From Thermoanaerobaculia bacterium (lineage in GTDB: Bacteria; Acidobacteriota; Thermoanaerobaculia; Multivoradales; UBA5704), in assembly GCA_025937035.1 (NCBI GenBank), contig JAICSG010000151.1, positions 1-8,109 of the forward strand: a stretch of 8,109 bases of DNA, written 5' to 3'. The position numbers were made by a program, and so were the translations under genes. Position 1 is the stretch's first letter, and the number at the start of each line of letters is the position of its first letter. A model generated the notes under the pieces. The model worked only from the letters and a program-made list of their open reading frames with translations, made no database searches and was not told where the DNA came from. This document shows positions 7,303 through 8,109 of this stretch, one piece after another.

Positions 7303-7303
7303 G

Positions 7304-7329
7304 ATCCGGGGGGTATCATCCCCCCGGAT
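7304..7329. promoter_or_regulatory. Perfect 10-bp inverted repeat overlapping the carbamoyltransferase start codon
   Basis: The left arm ATCCGGGGGG (7304-7313) and right arm CCCCCCGGAT (7320-7329) are exact reverse complements around a 6-bp centre, TATCAT. The right arm contains the A and T of the ATG at 7328-7330, and the left arm begins two bases after the TGA of the glycosyltransferase. As RNA it would be a very stable hairpin hiding the start codon and the only G-rich ribosome-binding-like string. As DNA it could be a dyad operator over a -10 box. No T-run follows it, so it is a poor intrinsic terminator. The repeat is certain; the role is open. Confidence 0.6.
7314..7319 (+). promoter_or_regulatory. 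Candidate -10 element giving a leaderless carbamoyltransferase mRNA
   Basis: TATCAT matches TATAAT at 5 of 6 positions and ends 8 bp before the ATG. Transcription starting 7-9 bp downstream of a -10 would begin at or just before the start codon, producing a leaderless or nearly leaderless message. This agrees with the lack of a usable Shine-Dalgarno between 7314 and 7327. No -35 is visible around 7291-7297. Confidence 0.38.
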
Positions 7330-8109
7330 GAACGTCCTCGGCCTCTCCGCCTTCTTCCATGAATCCGCCTGCTGTCTGCTCCAGGACGGCAGGCTGGTGG
7401 CGGCGGTGGAGGAGGAGCGGCTCTCGCGCGTCAAGCACGACCCGCGGCTGCCGGTCTCCGCTTTCCGCTACTGCCTCCAGGCGGGAGGGATCGGCATCAC
7501 CGACCTCGACGCCGTCGCCTACTACGAGTCGCCCCTCAAGAAGCTCTCCCGGCAGCTCTGGGCGGGCATCCCCGAAGGCGCGTCGCCGGATCTGCCGTGG
7601 CTCGATCCGGGGGCTCCGGAGCGGGCGATCCGCGAGGGGCTCGGGTGGGAAGGGCCACTCCTTTTTTTCGATCACCACCGCTCGCACGCCGCCAGCGCTT
7701 TTCTCCTTTCGGATTTTCCCGAGGCCGCCCTGCTGACCGTGGACGGCGTGGGCGAGTGGGCCACCACCAGCTACGGCCGCGGACGCGGCGCCGAGGTCGA
7801 GCTGCTCGAGGAGGTCGATTTTCCCCATTCCCTGGGCCTCCTCTATGCCACGCTCACCTCCTACCTCGGCTTCGAGGTCAACGACGGCGAGTACAAGGTG
7901 ATGGGCCTCGCCCCCTACGGCGAGCCGCGCTATATCGATCAGATGCGCCGGCTGGTCTCCCCCAGCCCGGATGGGCAGTACCGGCTGGACCTCGACTATT
8001 TCGATTTCATCCGCGGCCGGCGGATGTATTCGGACGCCCTCCCCCGCCTCTTCGGCGAGCCGCCGCGCCGTCCCGAGTCCGACATCACCCGATTTCATCA
8101 GGACGTGGC
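7328..8109 (+). CDS. Carbamoyltransferase, NodU/CmcH/TobZ family (partial, runs off the right edge)
   Basis: The visible 260 residues are the N-terminal part of an enzyme whose family normally has about 550-620 residues. Family members make carbamoyl-adenylate from carbamoyl phosphate and ATP and pass the carbamoyl group to a hydroxyl on a sugar or other small molecule. The start MNVLGLSAFFHESAC and VAAVEEERLSRVKHD are typical of the Kae1-like N-terminal domain. The metal-binding pattern is intact: DHHRSHAASAF gives His116 and His120, and Asp139 in LLTVDGVGEW lies 19 residues after His120, the spacing I recall for His114/His118/Asp137 of TobZ. SLGLLYATLTSYLGF and GEYKVMGLAPYG follow, as in the family. 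The C-terminal catalytic domain would lie beyond the window. There is no clear Shine-Dalgarno. The close same-strand glycosyltransferase suggests a carbamoylated glycan, but the acceptor is not identifiable. Confidence 0.95.
   Translation, partial: MNVLGLSAFFHESACCLLQDGRLVAAVEEERLSRVKHDPRLPVSAFRYCLQAGGIGITDLDAVAYYESPLKKLSRQLWAGIPEGASPDLPWLDPGAPERAIREGLGWEGPLLFFDHHRSHAASAFLLSDFPEAALLTVDGVGEWATTSYGRGRGAEVELLEEVDFPHSLGLLYATLTSYLGFEVNDGEYKVMGLAPYGEPRYIDQMRRLVSPSPDGQYRLDLDYFDFIRGRRMYSDALPRLFGEPPRRPESDITRFHQDV

Noticed and set aside
7304..7329. Intrinsic terminator of the glycosyltransferase gene
   Set aside because: The stem is strong, but no T-rich tract follows on either strand, and it overlaps the next start codon. 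It is better described as an operator or initiation-site structure.
5818..7434. 538-codon minus-strand frame opposite the glycosyltransferase
   Set aside because: It is Gln/Glu/Gly-rich antisense shadow of a clear polytopic membrane protein. It has no initiation signal or domain.
7316..8098. 260-codon minus-strand frame opposite the carbamoyltransferase
   Set aside because: The plus strand carries the complete HHRSH and VDG metal-binding pattern of the NodU/CmcH family; the antisense product shows nothing recognisable.

Overview
The window is a chromosomal segment, very GC-rich by eye, from what looks like a Gram-negative bacterium. Codons end mostly in G or C and all five genes are intact within the visible sequence. 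Two proteins carry typical Sec signal peptides. The taxonomic guess is Acidobacteriota, perhaps class Thermoanaerobaculia. It rests on remembered family resemblance: a fibronectin-type-III protein with a distinctive C-terminal module, and a huge exported DUF3857/transglutaminase/TPR protein. No similarity search was run. I saw no insertion sequences, CRISPR arrays, tRNAs or rRNAs.

Layout: (1) 1-409, minus strand: a glycine-rich RRM-type RNA-binding protein, cut by the left edge, with a leader of about 130 nt that holds a plausible extended -10 promoter and a hairpin abutting the Shine-Dalgarno sequence. (2) 590-1297, minus strand: a small secreted FnIII-domain protein. (3) 1298-1457: a divergent intergenic region with one -10-like element facing each way. 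(4) 1458-5663, plus strand: a 1401-residue exported protein with DUF3857, a transglutaminase-like domain with intact Cys-His-Asp, and a long TPR superhelix. (5) 5749-7302, plus strand: a 517-residue polytopic GT-C (GT39/PMT-like) glycosyltransferase. (6) 7328-8109, plus strand: the N-terminal 260 residues of a NodU/CmcH/TobZ-type carbamoyltransferase, cut by the right edge.

How they fit together: the glycosyltransferase and carbamoyltransferase lie 25 bp apart on the same strand and suggest the start of an envelope-glycan or secondary-metabolite modification locus continuing to the right. The TPR/transglutaminase protein lies upstream on the same strand but is separated by 85 bp and may be an independent unit. 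The two left-hand minus-strand genes look unrelated in function (RNA binding; secreted adhesion or matrix-like protein).

The most unusual DNA-level feature is a perfect 10-bp inverted repeat at 7304-7329. Its right arm includes the first two bases of the carbamoyltransferase start codon, and its loop is a near-consensus -10 hexamer. This suggests either a leaderless promoter/operator or a start-occluding hairpin. No completely new multi-gene system could be demonstrated. The candidates worth follow-up are listed as findings.
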